A stretch of 64,000 bases of DNA from Bacillota bacterium (GTDB taxonomy: Bacteria; Bacillota; Clostridia; Christensenellales; CAG-138), in assembly GCA_023400985.1 (NCBI GenBank), contig JAEXEN010000016.1, positions 1-64,000 of the forward strand. The letters run 5' to 3'. The translations under genes and the position numbers were made by a program. This document shows, one piece after another, positions 1-7,484 of the stretch (positions are counted from its first letter, which is position 1; the number at the start of each line of letters is the position of its first letter). Under the pieces are notes generated by a model. The model made no database searches. It was not told the origin of the DNA and saw only the letters and a list, made by a program, of their open reading frames with translations.

Positions 1-847
1 GGATGTGCTCAAAGCCTCTCTCATCGTTATAGACAAAGATACACGATGAAAAGCTGTTGTCCGCACCGCGCTCCCCAAAGCTATATGCGCCGCGCACACC
101 TTCCGCAAATCCCGCGTAGCTGCTATACCAGTGGGGATATGTGTATTTCGGACTTGAGCCGTCCGTCAGCCGTGCCAGCGAAACTGTCCATTCGCCCAGC
201 TTGCCATAGAGCATGTCGTTCGACGCTTCCGGCACATACGCGGGCGTATGCCGAAAAACTTCGGAGTCCATGCTCTCATCCCGGCTTGTAAGGTGATGGT
301 ACGAAAGCTCAAAGGCGCTTCCTTTTTTGAACGGAACGGTTTGATGCTGCTGGTAAGCATAGTCCTCAATTCTGAGCGAAACGGAAGCTTCGCCCAGCTC
401 TAAAACGCTTAAATTTGCTCCAAAGTTGTCCACTGGGACCGCCAGTTCCGGCGAAATCCAGCTGAAATCATGCTTTGAAGAAAGTAGGTCAAGCGAAAGC
501 CACGCGCCGTTCTGGGTGATCGTAAGCTTTGCGGTATATGTCGGATTAGGTTCTTTGGAAGAGAAGTAGAAATCCAAAGAATGGTATAGGAAGTTGTACT
601 CCTCTTTGCTGATGTACCCCGCCCATTCGCCTAAAATGCCTTCATCCGGCAAGTCCGGCACTAGCGTGATCTCCGGGCTCTTCTTAGGCGTGGCAAACGT
701 GAATTCGGGGTTTGGCGAAGCGGATGGCGCGGCACTTTGCGCGGGCGTGGATGAAACGATTGATGAAGATGACACGTACGCTTGGCAGGCGGCGGTCATG
801 ATGATCGTAACGAGCATAAAGAAAAATACGAGTGTGCGTTTTATCAT
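1..847 (-). CDS. Lipoprotein of unknown function, 3' end beyond the window
   Basis: The frame stays open from the ATG at 847 to the window edge, giving 282 codons without a stop. A GGAGG ribosome binding site lies 7 bases upstream of the start. The first 20 residues are a basic start plus a hydrophobic stretch ending in a TAAC lipobox, so the product should be exported and lipidated on Cys21. A Ser/Pro/Ala-rich linker follows to about residue 45, then a globular part with many aromatic and acidic residues. I recognise no domain. The next gene upstream (1006-1350) also encodes a lipoprotein on the same strand. The role is unknown; a surface substrate-binding or sensor role would be a guess. 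Confidence 0.8.
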   Translation of the reverse strand, partial: MIKRTLVFFFMLVTIIMTAACQAYVSSSSIVSSTPAQSAAPSASPNPEFTFATPKKSPEITLVPDLPDEGILGEWAGYISKEEYNFLYHSLDFYFSSKEPNPTYTAKLTITQNGAWLSLDLLSSKHDFSWISPELAVPVDNFGANLSVLELGEASVSLRIEDYAYQQHQTVPFKKGSAFELSYHHLTSRDESMDSEVFRHTPAYVPEASNDMLYGKLGEWTVSLARLTDGSSPKYTYPHWYSSYAGFAEGVRGAYSFGERGADNSFSSCIFVYNDERGFEHI

Positions 848-1005
848 TGTGTAAGCCTCCCGATACGTTACTGGAATGAGTGGGAATCAAAAAGCAGTGA
901 CACTTCCGTACCGCAAAAATTATTGTTTATAAAACAGTTCTGCCCATTGCTTCTAATAATAGTTACCTGTGTTGAGCAAATGGTAAATAGAATCACCGAC
1001 ATAAT

Positions 1006-1350
1006 TCAACCATCGGCTTCTATCATAATTTGCTCGTAGGTAAGGCTGTTGCCCATAAGCAGGCCTTCCATTTCAGGCAGAAATTTCTTACTCAGTTTTG
1101 TTCCAAGCAAAAAGAAAGACTCCTGATCTTGGTGAATTGTTACCCATTCGGTCATTAACGTATTCTCGTTGTTATCTGGAGTAATGAATGCTGGGGCTTC
1201 TGACAACGAAAGTGTCTCTTGTGCAAAAGAAACGGCAGGGGTATGTACGGCGGTTGCTTCCGGGGGCGGAGATATGCGCGGCAGATTGGCAGAATCCGAA
1301 CAACCGGCAAGCAGCAATATACATAATAATAAAGGGATAACTTTACGCAT
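1006..1350 (-). CDS. Small lipoprotein, 114 aa, unknown function
   Basis: The ATG at 1350 has a very good AGGAGG site 7 bases upstream. Residues 1-16 form a signal peptide ending in the lipobox LLAGC, so Cys17 should be lipidated. A Pro/Ser-rich linker follows, and then a short acidic C-terminal region. I recognise no domain. It lies 158 bases upstream of, and on the same strand as, the truncated lipoprotein at the window start, and the two may be co-transcribed. The short length suggests a small surface protein rather than a transporter binding subunit. Confidence 0.75.
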   Translation of the reverse strand: MRKVIPLLLCILLLAGCSDSANLPRISPPPEATAVHTPAVSFAQETLSLSEAPAFITPDNNENTLMTEWVTIHQDQESFFLLGTKLSKKFLPEMEGLLMGNSLTYEQIMIEADG

Positions 1351-1454
1351 GGATCATCCTCCTTGCTATAGGAATACTATACCAAACCTATTTGAACACA
1401 GTGTTAAAAAATCATACTTTACCGCTTCTACTACAACGAATCGTACCTACTTAA

Positions 1455-1661
1455 GTAATTGTTTTTCATAGGCAGCTGAAGTATCCCCGCAAGCTCCACG
1501 AAGAGCGTTGTTCCATCCGGCAGCTATCCGGATTAACCGGGTTGAGCAAGGCGCAGGTGGAAAATGCTAAAATAAAAACATATGAGCCATTTCCTTGCCC
1601 GCCCCAAAATATGCAACTGTGGTCAAAGTTGCCCTGCTTACCGTTAAGCGGAAACGATTAA
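1455..1661 (+). pseudogene. Possible C-terminal remnant of a transposase
   Basis: This is an open stretch of 68 codons with no start codon and no ribosome binding site. It encodes a helix-turn-helix-like motif, CSIRQLSGLTGLS, at about residues 19-31. That resembles the 'SIRQxxRLTGIS' DNA-binding tails of several transposases and of REP-associated tyrosine transposases. If real it is a decayed fragment. The call rests on one short motif. The rest of 1351-1682 shows no gene. Confidence 0.3.
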
Positions 1662-1682
1662 AACAATGCTTAAAAATCATGC

Positions 1683-1711
1683 TTGACAAGGCTGATACTT
1701 CTGATCATACT
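1683..1711 (+). promoter_or_regulatory. Promoter of the GntR-ABC operon
   Basis: A consensus -35 box TTGACA (1683-1688) is followed after 17 bases by CATACT (1706-1711) as the -10 box. The -10 box overlaps the left arm of the inverted repeat at 1707-1736, so a repressor bound there would block RNA polymerase. Transcription should start near 1718. Confidence 0.6.
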
Positions 1712-1736
1712 GTATATGAATATAAATATACAGTAT
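1707..1736. promoter_or_regulatory. Inverted-repeat operator, probable GntR autoregulation site
   Basis: Two perfect 11-bp arms, ATACTGTATAT and ATATACAGTAT, flank an 8-bp spacer. The site covers the -10 region and the likely transcription start, just before the GntR gene. YtrA-subfamily GntR regulators usually repress their own operon through such dyads, so autorepression is the natural inference. Confidence 0.65.
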
Positions 1737-1748
1737 AGGGATGATGGC

Positions 1749-2129
1749 TTGAACGTAGTAATATCGAACAGTTCCAGTTTGCCGATTTACGAGCAAATAA
1801 AGGAGCAAGTCAAAACGCAAATACTGTCCGGCGAATTGGTAGAAGATGAAATGCTTCCGTCGCTTAGGCAGTTAGCGAGAGATTTGAAAATCAGTGTGCT
1901 GACCACTACGAGAGCGTATGATGAACTTGAACAGGAAGGGTTTATAACAAGTCGGCAGGGCAAGGGCTTCTTTGTCATGTCAAGCGGCTCTAACCTTATC
2001 CGCGAGCAGCTTATTAAAGAGGTGGAAAGCAACTTGAATAATGCTATATTAGCGGCACAGAGAGCATCTATGCCGAATGATGAAATTATCAGCCTTTTAC
2101 GGCTTTTGTTGGAGGTAGACTATGACTGA
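1749..2129 (+). CDS. GntR-family transcriptional regulator, YtrA type
   Basis: This is a short GntR regulator: an N-terminal winged helix (about residues 8-75 from the chosen start, with PIYEQIKEQ and LPSLRQLARDL) and a brief helical tail, without the large effector domain of other GntR subfamilies. That architecture and the ABC genes that follow are typical of YtrA regulators, which control ABC exporters responding to cell-wall-active compounds. I chose the TTG at 1749 because an AGGG lies before it. Earlier in-frame starts lie inside the -35/-10 promoter or the operator and would not be transcribed. The gene overlaps the next one by 8 bases, indicating translational coupling. Confidence 0.85.
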   Translation: MNVVISNSSSLPIYEQIKEQVKTQILSGELVEDEMLPSLRQLARDLKISVLTTTRAYDELEQEGFITSRQGKGFFVMSSGSNLIREQLIKEVESNLNNAILAAQRASMPNDEIISLLRLLLEVDYD

Positions 2130-2982
2130 CAATCTTTTAGAATTAAATAGCGTTAGCAAGAGCTTTGCCGCTTTCAAGCTAAACAATATCAGCTTTACAT
2201 TGCCGCAAGGCTACATCATGGGGCTTGTCGGCCCGAACGGCGCGGGGAAAACGACGACAATACAGCTTATCCTTAATATGCTTGAACGGGATACTGGTAA
2301 TATTACCGTATTCGGTAAAGATAATATAAAAAATGAAAACACCATCAAGCAAAGCGTCGGGGCTGTATTCGACAGCGTTTTCTATGTAGATAGTTGGACT
2401 ATAAAGGAAACCGAAAAAGCGGTTTCGATTTTCTATGATGAATGGAAGCATGATATTTTTAAGGATATGGCAAAGCGGTTTGATTTACCGTTAGAGAAAA
2501 AAGTTCATGAGCTGTCGCGTGGTATGCAGATGAAATTGATGCTCGCCTGTGCGTTTTCGCATAACGCAAAGCTGCTTATACTTGACGAGCCAACAAGCGG
2601 CCTCGACCCCGTCACCCGTGATGAGTTCTTGGAAATCCTGCAAGACTATATCAAGGATGGCGAGAGAAGTGTTTTATTTTCGACTCATATTACCACGGAC
2701 TTGGAACGTGTAGCCGATTATATAACCCTTATCAATAAAGGCGAATTGATCTATACAGGAAGCATGGAGGATTTGTTGAATAAATACCGACTCATAAAGG
2801 GCAAACCGAAAGATTTAACGCCTGAGCTTGAAAGAAGCATTGTCGGCTTACGAAAAACCGAAATGGGTTTTGAGGGACTTATCAACACGAAAGAGGCAAT
2901 GCAGTATAAGCATTGTGTTCTCTGCGAGGCAACGATTGATAATATTGTAATTAGTATTAGCAAAGGGGGAATGAGAAAATGA
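2122..2982 (+). CDS. ABC transporter ATP-binding protein (YtrB/BcrA type)
   Basis: This is a 286-residue nucleotide-binding subunit. Walker A GPNGAGKT is at about residues 37-44, the signature LSRGMQ at about 132-137, and Walker B LLILDEPTSGLDP follows about 20 residues later. An H-loop histidine is in STHI. The C-terminal 70 residues are a divergent accessory region common in multidrug or bacitracin-type exporters. It would power the membrane subunit encoded immediately downstream (4-base overlap). The operon is probably controlled by the upstream GntR regulator, and the substrate is unknown. Confidence 0.9.
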   Translation: MTDNLLELNSVSKSFAAFKLNNISFTLPQGYIMGLVGPNGAGKTTTIQLILNMLERDTGNITVFGKDNIKNENTIKQSVGAVFDSVFYVDSWTIKETEKAVSIFYDEWKHDIFKDMAKRFDLPLEKKVHELSRGMQMKLMLACAFSHNAKLLILDEPTSGLDPVTRDEFLEILQDYIKDGERSVLFSTHITTDLERVADYITLINKGELIYTGSMEDLLNKYRLIKGKPKDLTPELERSIVGLRKTEMGFEGLINTKEAMQYKHCVLCEATIDNIVISISKGGMRK

Positions 2983-3623
2983 TAGGCTCTTTGAAGATGG
3001 CAAAATTGGACTTTTTCACGATGAAGTCACAACTTGTAGGATATTTGACGCTTGTGTTATTCGTGTTTATGTTTGGGTATATGGGGTCGTCCATAACACT
3101 GTTAGGTATTAACATAGCATGGTTTATAGCATTGATGTCTTCTAACATCTTTATGATACAGGAAAAAAATAACCTTAATCGTCTGTATAGTTCAGTTTCC
3201 ATCGGCCAAAAAGACATTGTGTTAGGACGATACCTCTTTATGGTTTCAAGCCACATCGCTTCATTCGTTTTGACTGTCATCATGTGCTCCGGCTTGATTC
3301 TGGTTCAAAATAAATCATTGAATTTGGCCGATGTTTTTCTTAGTTTTAGCGTGTCGTTTTTGGTATTTTCAGCTATAACTGGAATACAGATGCCTCTATT
3401 CTTTAGAATGGGCTATATAAAAGCAAGGGGTTGGTTCTTGCTCATTTTTGTCGTGGTAATAGCTTTGGCGTTACTTCCATTCTTCATCCCTACGCTGTTT
3501 GAGGCAGTTAAGCCCATACTATCTAATAGAAGTTTTTTAAGTGTATTCGGAATTCTGGTAGGCTGTATCATCCAATACGTATCCTATCGGATTTCTATTA
3601 TTGCTTATCGCAAACGGGTGTAA
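2979..3623 (+). CDS. ABC-2 type membrane permease subunit
   Basis: This 214-residue integral membrane protein has about six hydrophobic segments, two near the N-terminus at residues 20-60 and four between 80 and 205. It carries a polar QEKNNLNRLYSS segment between the first pairs and ends in a basic tail. This matches the small ABC-2 permeases (ABC2_membrane_5) that accompany YtrB-like ATPases behind a YtrA regulator. Its ATG overlaps the end of the ATPase gene by 4 bases. It is the last gene of the operon. A dimer with two ATPase subunits is the expected exporter. Confidence 0.85.
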   Translation: MIGSLKMAKLDFFTMKSQLVGYLTLVLFVFMFGYMGSSITLLGINIAWFIALMSSNIFMIQEKNNLNRLYSSVSIGQKDIVLGRYLFMVSSHIASFVLTVIMCSGLILVQNKSLNLADVFLSFSVSFLVFSAITGIQMPLFFRMGYIKARGWFLLIFVVVIALALLPFFIPTLFEAVKPILSNRSFLSVFGILVGCIIQYVSYRISIIAYRKRV

Positions 3624-4112
3624 TGAGGTTCGTTCATGAAATGCAAATTTGCGCAAAGCGTATGAAGCCAGTTTCGGTTGATTGCGAATTTGACCTCGAG
3701 AGGAAGAGGTTAAAGATAAAAATGTTCCTGCCGAGCACTACCCCGAATATGGGGAAACAGAGATTTTCAGCTTGATAGAGGGCAAAGCGAAACACTTCAT
3801 TCACCCTAACTGCCCTCATGCAATATCACCTGGCGAAAGCCGAATATCAATGGCGCAGCCAATATCTCTTGCCGAAGGCGAATACAGTTACGGCTCCGCT
3901 TTCGCGGAGCCGCTAGCGGAGATAGATACGGTTTTCGGACACCGATCGATGTACTTTTTTTCCAAACCGCGTACGTCGGCCTGCCACGAAAACACGGGGC
4001 GGGAAAACGCATCATGCCAAAAGGGTACCACTGGTGTCGAGCTACGCTCTACGTATTAAGGATGCAGGCGCGTTTTCTGCTCCGCCCTTCGAATCTTCCC
4101 GAACAATGGGCC
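3624..4112. other. Gene-poor stretch with decayed coding-like sequence
   Basis: No start with a ribosome binding site is present. On the plus strand, one frame around 3690-3800 reads like protein (PAEHYPEYGETEIFSLIEGK) but is preceded by an in-frame stop, so it may be a gene fragment. A compact hairpin lies at 3891-3912. I see no complete gene. Confidence 0.35.
3891..3912. repeat. Perfect 9-bp hairpin
   Basis: CGGCTCCGC and GCGGAGCCG flank a TTTC loop. No T-tract follows, so this is not a classical terminator. It lies in the gene-poor stretch after the ABC operon and could protect the transcript end or be a repeat remnant. Confidence 0.4.
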
Positions 4113-4152
4113 AAAAAACAGGGAGTATCCCGAAGAATACTCCCTGTTTTTT
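4113..4152 (-). terminator. Rho-independent terminator after tRNA-Ser
   Basis: Perfect 16-bp arms (4113-4128 and 4137-4152) enclose an 8-base loop. The outer six pairs are A-T, so a T-run ends the transcript on either strand. It abuts the 3' end of the tRNA and would stop minus-strand transcription. It can also stop plus-strand transcripts reading out of the upstream region. Confidence 0.85.
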
Positions 4153-4243
4153 GGCGGAGAGAGAGAGATTCGAACTCTCGGTGCCTTTAAGGGGCACACA
4201 CGATTTCCAGTCGTGCGCCTTAGACCAGCTCAGCCATCTCTCC
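4152..4243 (-). tRNA. tRNA-Ser (anticodon GGA)
   Basis: The minus strand folds as a class II tRNA. The acceptor stem pairs GGAGAGA with TCTCTCC. The anticodon stem is CACGA/TCGTG with loop CTGGAAA, giving GGA. A long variable arm (GTGCC...GGCAC) and a T-arm with TTCGAAT follow. The 3' CCA is encoded. The long variable arm and GGA anticodon identify a serine tRNA reading UCC/UCU codons. It has its own promoter upstream and a terminator directly downstream. Confidence 0.97.
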
Positions 4244-4327
4244 ATGTCCAAATATTCGGTTGTTTCAGCCGATATGCACGGCTTTCGGCCGTTTACAGCC
4301 GATTGGCTGTTTTTCAGGCACTCAAAT

Positions 4328-4356
4328 ATAATAGCGTATGAGGCACAAAAAAGCAA
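4328..4356 (-). promoter_or_regulatory. Probable promoter of tRNA-Ser
   Basis: On the minus strand TTGCTT (4356-4351) and TATTAT (4333-4328) are separated by exactly 17 bases. They match the -35 and -10 consensus at 4 and 5 of 6 positions. Transcription would begin about 80 bases before the mature tRNA. Confidence 0.5.
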
Positions 4357-4526
4357 GCCGAATTTGCGCCTTGGGCGCGCGGCAAATCTGTGATTTAGGC
4401 ACGGCGGCCATATCGCATATTTTGACAAGCTTTGGTGAATGAATTGTAAATTCTGCCGCTGCTAGTGAATCCTTCCGGAATATCTGGTAAACTGTTCATG
4501 GCGATATGCCGTGGGGAGTTTATTGC

Positions 4527-5342
4527 GTGAAAAGACAGAACACGTTTTTATATCGGATATTTAAAGGATTTATCATTGGCATCGCGGCCATTTTGCCGGG
4601 TGCGAGCGGCGGCGTGCTCGCAGTCGCCATGGGCATATATAAGCCCACGCTGGACGCCTTGGCGAACATCTTTAAGTCGTTCAAGACAAGCGTGCGCTTT
4701 TTGCTGCCGCTGGGACTCGGCGCGCTTATAGGACTTCTCTCCACGAGCCGCATGGTGGAATATCTCATGTTCAATTATAGAGAGCAGACCATGTTCGCGC
4801 TCATTGGCCTCGTAATTGGCGGCGTGCCTTCTCTCATTTCGGAAGCAAATATGCATGGCTTCAAAAAAAGGTATCTAATCGCCTCTGTCTTCGGCGTAGG
4901 CTTCATCATTTTGTTTGCGATGCTCAACAATTCGCTTACCAAGACCGGCAGTTGGCCCTTCAACGGGTGGACAAGCGTGCTGGGCGGCGGCATTCTTGCG
5001 GTGGGCACCGTTATTCCCGGGATCAGCACCTCGTTTTTGCTCATCCATATGGGGCTTTACGAGCCGCTTCTCTCGGCGCTGAATGATTTTGACGTTTTGA
5101 CGCTGCTTTGCGTTGCTGCGGGCGCCGTGAGTATAGCGATCGTGCTGGTGCTGTTTGTGAAGCGTATGTTCGAACGGCACTACGGCTATGCTTATTACGC
5201 GGTGCTCGGCTTTTTGATCGGCAGCATCGTATTGGTTTTCCCCGGCGTCACATGGGGGCTCTCGGCGCTTATAGACCTTGTACTTTTGATTTCAGGCGCG
5301 CTTGGCGGCTACTTTCTGTGCAAAAAATCCGCGGTATCTTAA
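4527..5342 (+). CDS. DUF368 membrane protein (PopT-type)
   Basis: This polytopic membrane protein of about 271 residues has two internally similar halves. Each starts with a Gly/Pro-rich motif, ILPGASGGVLA in the first and VIPGISTSFLLIHMGLY in the second, which is the hallmark of DUF368. Members of this family have been reported to recycle undecaprenyl phosphate across the membrane, which would make this a cell-envelope gene. I chose the GTG at 4527 because GTGGGGAG lies 9 bases upstream. The ATG at 4506 has no ribosome binding site. The gene stands alone on its strand. Confidence 0.85.
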   Translation: MKRQNTFLYRIFKGFIIGIAAILPGASGGVLAVAMGIYKPTLDALANIFKSFKTSVRFLLPLGLGALIGLLSTSRMVEYLMFNYREQTMFALIGLVIGGVPSLISEANMHGFKKRYLIASVFGVGFIILFAMLNNSLTKTGSWPFNGWTSVLGGGILAVGTVIPGISTSFLLIHMGLYEPLLSALNDFDVLTLLCVAAGAVSIAIVLVLFVKRMFERHYGYAYYAVLGFLIGSIVLVFPGVTWGLSALIDLVLLISGALGGYFLCKKSAVS

Positions 5343-5465
5343 AAGCTTCCGTCGGGTTTTGGAGAATGGGTTGCATTGCCAATCCCATTCAGTTAATCTG
5401 TGAGCGGCAAGTGTAGGGTTCCGGCCCTGCATGGCGGCAAATAATCATCTATTGGGAGGAATGAA

Positions 5466-6755
5466 ATGAAACGACGTTTTCTTGCTCTGGTCTTGCTTCT
5501 GGCCATTGCCGTAACGCTCTTCCCCACGGGAACCGCGCAGGCAGCGGTGCTTAACGGCATGGCCAGCAAGGTGGATTACGAGAACACCGACCCCAACCGT
5601 TACTACATCGAACTCGACCTTGTGAACCAAATCATCACCGTGTACGAAGGCGGCCCCACCGGCAGCATCGTGCTGCAAAGCTTACTAAGCTCCGGCAACG
5701 AGGAAAACCCCTCCGGCAGCGGTACCTACCGTCTCGGCGCGCTCAAGGAGCGTTTCGGCTATTTCGTGGCGTTCGGGCAATACGCGCAGTACTGGACGCA
5801 GGTAGTTCGCGGTGTCTACATCCATTCGGTGATGTACGATTCCAAAAAGCTTTCAAGCATGTCCCGCTCGGCTTACAGCAACCTCGGCAAGGCCGTCTCG
5901 CACGGCTGCATCCGCGTGATGCCCGAGGTGGCGCAGTGGATTTTCTACAACTGCCCGCCGGGAACCACATGCAAGCTCAACACGAAAGCAGCCCCAAACC
6001 CCGATCTTATGAAGGCGCTCAAGGCGGCCATACCCTCTTACGGCAACTATGCGCAGCCTGCGGATGCAAAGGCTTATCCGCCGGAAATACCAGCGGTGGT
6101 GCGCGTCAACAAAACGCCTTTGAGAACGGGTTTTTCCTCCACCAAGGATAAAACCGTCGCCACGCTGAACGCCAATGACCGCGTGATGCTTTTGCAGCTC
6201 GCCGACGACTGGTGCAAGGTGCGCGTAGTCTCCACAGGCAAGCTCGGCTACATCAAGACACAGTACCTCCTCGCCTACCCCGACGAGCCCGTCGCTACCT
6301 ACAGCGGCTATAAGGCGAGCAGCAAAACCTATGTTTACGCGTCCGCCAGCACGAGCGCAGAGCGGCTTACGACCATCAAGAAAGGAGCCGAGGTCACGGT
6401 GACGGGTAACGGCGGCATATCCGGTTGGTATACAGCGAGCTATGACGGCATTACGGGTTTTGTGCGCGCCAAATACGTGAAAGCCGCCGATCTTATCTCG
6501 TTTCCTTCCGTGAATGTCGTTTCCGTCCCCGCGGACGGCACGCAAAGCACACCGGTGACCGCGAGCGGCGCACGCATCGCGGACGGCATCACCGCCAACT
6601 TCCGCGCCGCGGCAAGCGCGGATTCCACGGTACTTGCGGTGCTCAGCGCGGGCACGCTCGTGACGATCGCTTCCGTAGCCGCGGAGAGCGGCTGGTATTA
6701 CTGTACCGTCAACGGCATCAACGGCTATTTGCACCAAAGCTGTTTGGTATTCTAG
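5466..6755 (+). CDS. L,D-transpeptidase (YkuD) with SH3 repeats
   Basis: This exported protein of 429 residues has a signal peptide at 1-27. A YkuD catalytic domain (about 43-175) carries the conserved His120 and the SHGCIR motif at 145-150 with nucleophile Cys148. About three bacterial SH3 repeats follow (roughly 195-265, 275-345 and 360-429), each with the W-Y/K-V pattern of wall-binding SH3b domains. It probably forms 3-3 peptidoglycan cross-links or attaches proteins to the wall. The ATG follows GGGAGG by 7 bases. The 120-base leader holds small inverted repeats but no riboswitch I recognise. Confidence 0.92.
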   Translation: MKRRFLALVLLLAIAVTLFPTGTAQAAVLNGMASKVDYENTDPNRYYIELDLVNQIITVYEGGPTGSIVLQSLLSSGNEENPSGSGTYRLGALKERFGYFVAFGQYAQYWTQVVRGVYIHSVMYDSKKLSSMSRSAYSNLGKAVSHGCIRVMPEVAQWIFYNCPPGTTCKLNTKAAPNPDLMKALKAAIPSYGNYAQPADAKAYPPEIPAVVRVNKTPLRTGFSSTKDKTVATLNANDRVMLLQLADDWCKVRVVSTGKLGYIKTQYLLAYPDEPVATYSGYKASSKTYVYASASTSAERLTTIKKGAEVTVTGNGGISGWYTASYDGITGFVRAKYVKAADLISFPSVNVVSVPADGTQSTPVTASGARIADGITANFRAAASADSTVLAVLSAGTLVTIASVAAESGWYYCTVNGINGYLHQSCLVF

Positions 6756-6782
6756 TTCGAAAATTAATTTGCCTTTACAAAA

Positions 6783-6820
6783 CGTGCCGCCGCAGAGAAC
6801 TGTTGCGGCACGCTTTTTGT
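6783..6820 (+). terminator. Terminator of the YkuD gene
   Basis: CGTGCCGC (6783-6790) pairs with GCGGCACG (6805-6812), followed by CTTTTTGTTTTGTT. It is the expected end of the L,D-transpeptidase transcript. Confidence 0.8.
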
Positions 6821-6884
6821 TTTGTTATTCTTATTTGGATACTACTAGGCGCGGATTGTTTCATCAATACGCAGGAGGCACCGT

Positions 6885-7379
6885 ATGCAGGATATTATAT
6901 TTAAAATGGAAAATTTTGTTTTTTCCTATCGTATAGCCGGCATATTGATTCGCGACGGTAAAATATTGCTTCAAAAGCCCCTGCAGGATGACGGCTATTC
7001 TTTTCCCGGCGGGCATGTTTCCTTCGGCGAAACATCCGACAAGACATTGGTCCGGGAATTCAAGGAAGAAATAGGCGCCGACATAAAGGTTGGCAGACTT
7101 GTGATGATTGGGGAAAATTTCTTCCCATGGGGAAGAAAAACTTGCCAGCAGATCTGTTTGTATTATTTGGTATCGCTGCGCGATGAAACGCAGATACCGC
7201 TTAAAGGCAGCTTCAAAGCGCTCGACGAGCTATGCAACGAACGGACAGATTTGGATTTTTGCTGGATATCACTTTCGCAGCTTCATGTGATTAAGCTTTA
7301 TCCTGAAGGGCTCAAGGAAGATATTCTTTCGCTGCCGGAAAACGTAAAGCACTTTGTTTACATGGAAGAAGCAAACTGA
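6885..7379 (+). CDS. NUDIX hydrolase
   Basis: This 164-residue protein contains a complete Nudix box (G-x5-E-x7-REFKEE-x-G) at about residues 45-67, read as GGHVSFGET...VREFKEEIGA. The metal-binding glutamates are all present. Family members hydrolyse nucleoside diphosphates linked to another group; this sequence does not show the substrate. The ATG follows GGAGG by 8 bases. It is a single-gene unit ending at a bidirectional terminator shared with nfnB. Confidence 0.9.
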   Translation: MQDIIFKMENFVFSYRIAGILIRDGKILLQKPLQDDGYSFPGGHVSFGETSDKTLVREFKEEIGADIKVGRLVMIGENFFPWGRKTCQQICLYYLVSLRDETQIPLKGSFKALDELCNERTDLDFCWISLSQLHVIKLYPEGLKEDILSLPENVKHFVYMEEAN

Positions 7380-7428
7380 GCACGCTCGCCGTCAATAAGT
7401 CCTTATGTCCGACATTTTGAGGGTATCC

Positions 7429-7460
7429 AAAAGTCCCCCGCGCGTGGCGGAGGACTTTTT
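7429..7460. terminator. Bidirectional terminator between the NUDIX gene and nfnB
   Basis: Arms AAAAGTCCCCC (7429-7439) and GGAGGACTTTT (7449-7459) pair with one mismatch. Each side ends in a run of T on its own strand, which suits two convergent genes. Confidence 0.75.
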
Positions 7461-7484
7461 TACTTTTCCACAAAACCAAAATTT

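Noticed and set aside
5343..5465. A riboswitch upstream of the L,D-transpeptidase.
   Set aside because: Small inverted repeats are present, but no conserved core of the cyclic-di-AMP or other known riboswitches could be recognised.
5853..6737. Long reading frame antisense to the L,D-transpeptidase.
   Set aside because: Composition is Arg/Ala/Gly-rich as expected of a shadow frame, and the plus strand holds a complete YkuD protein.
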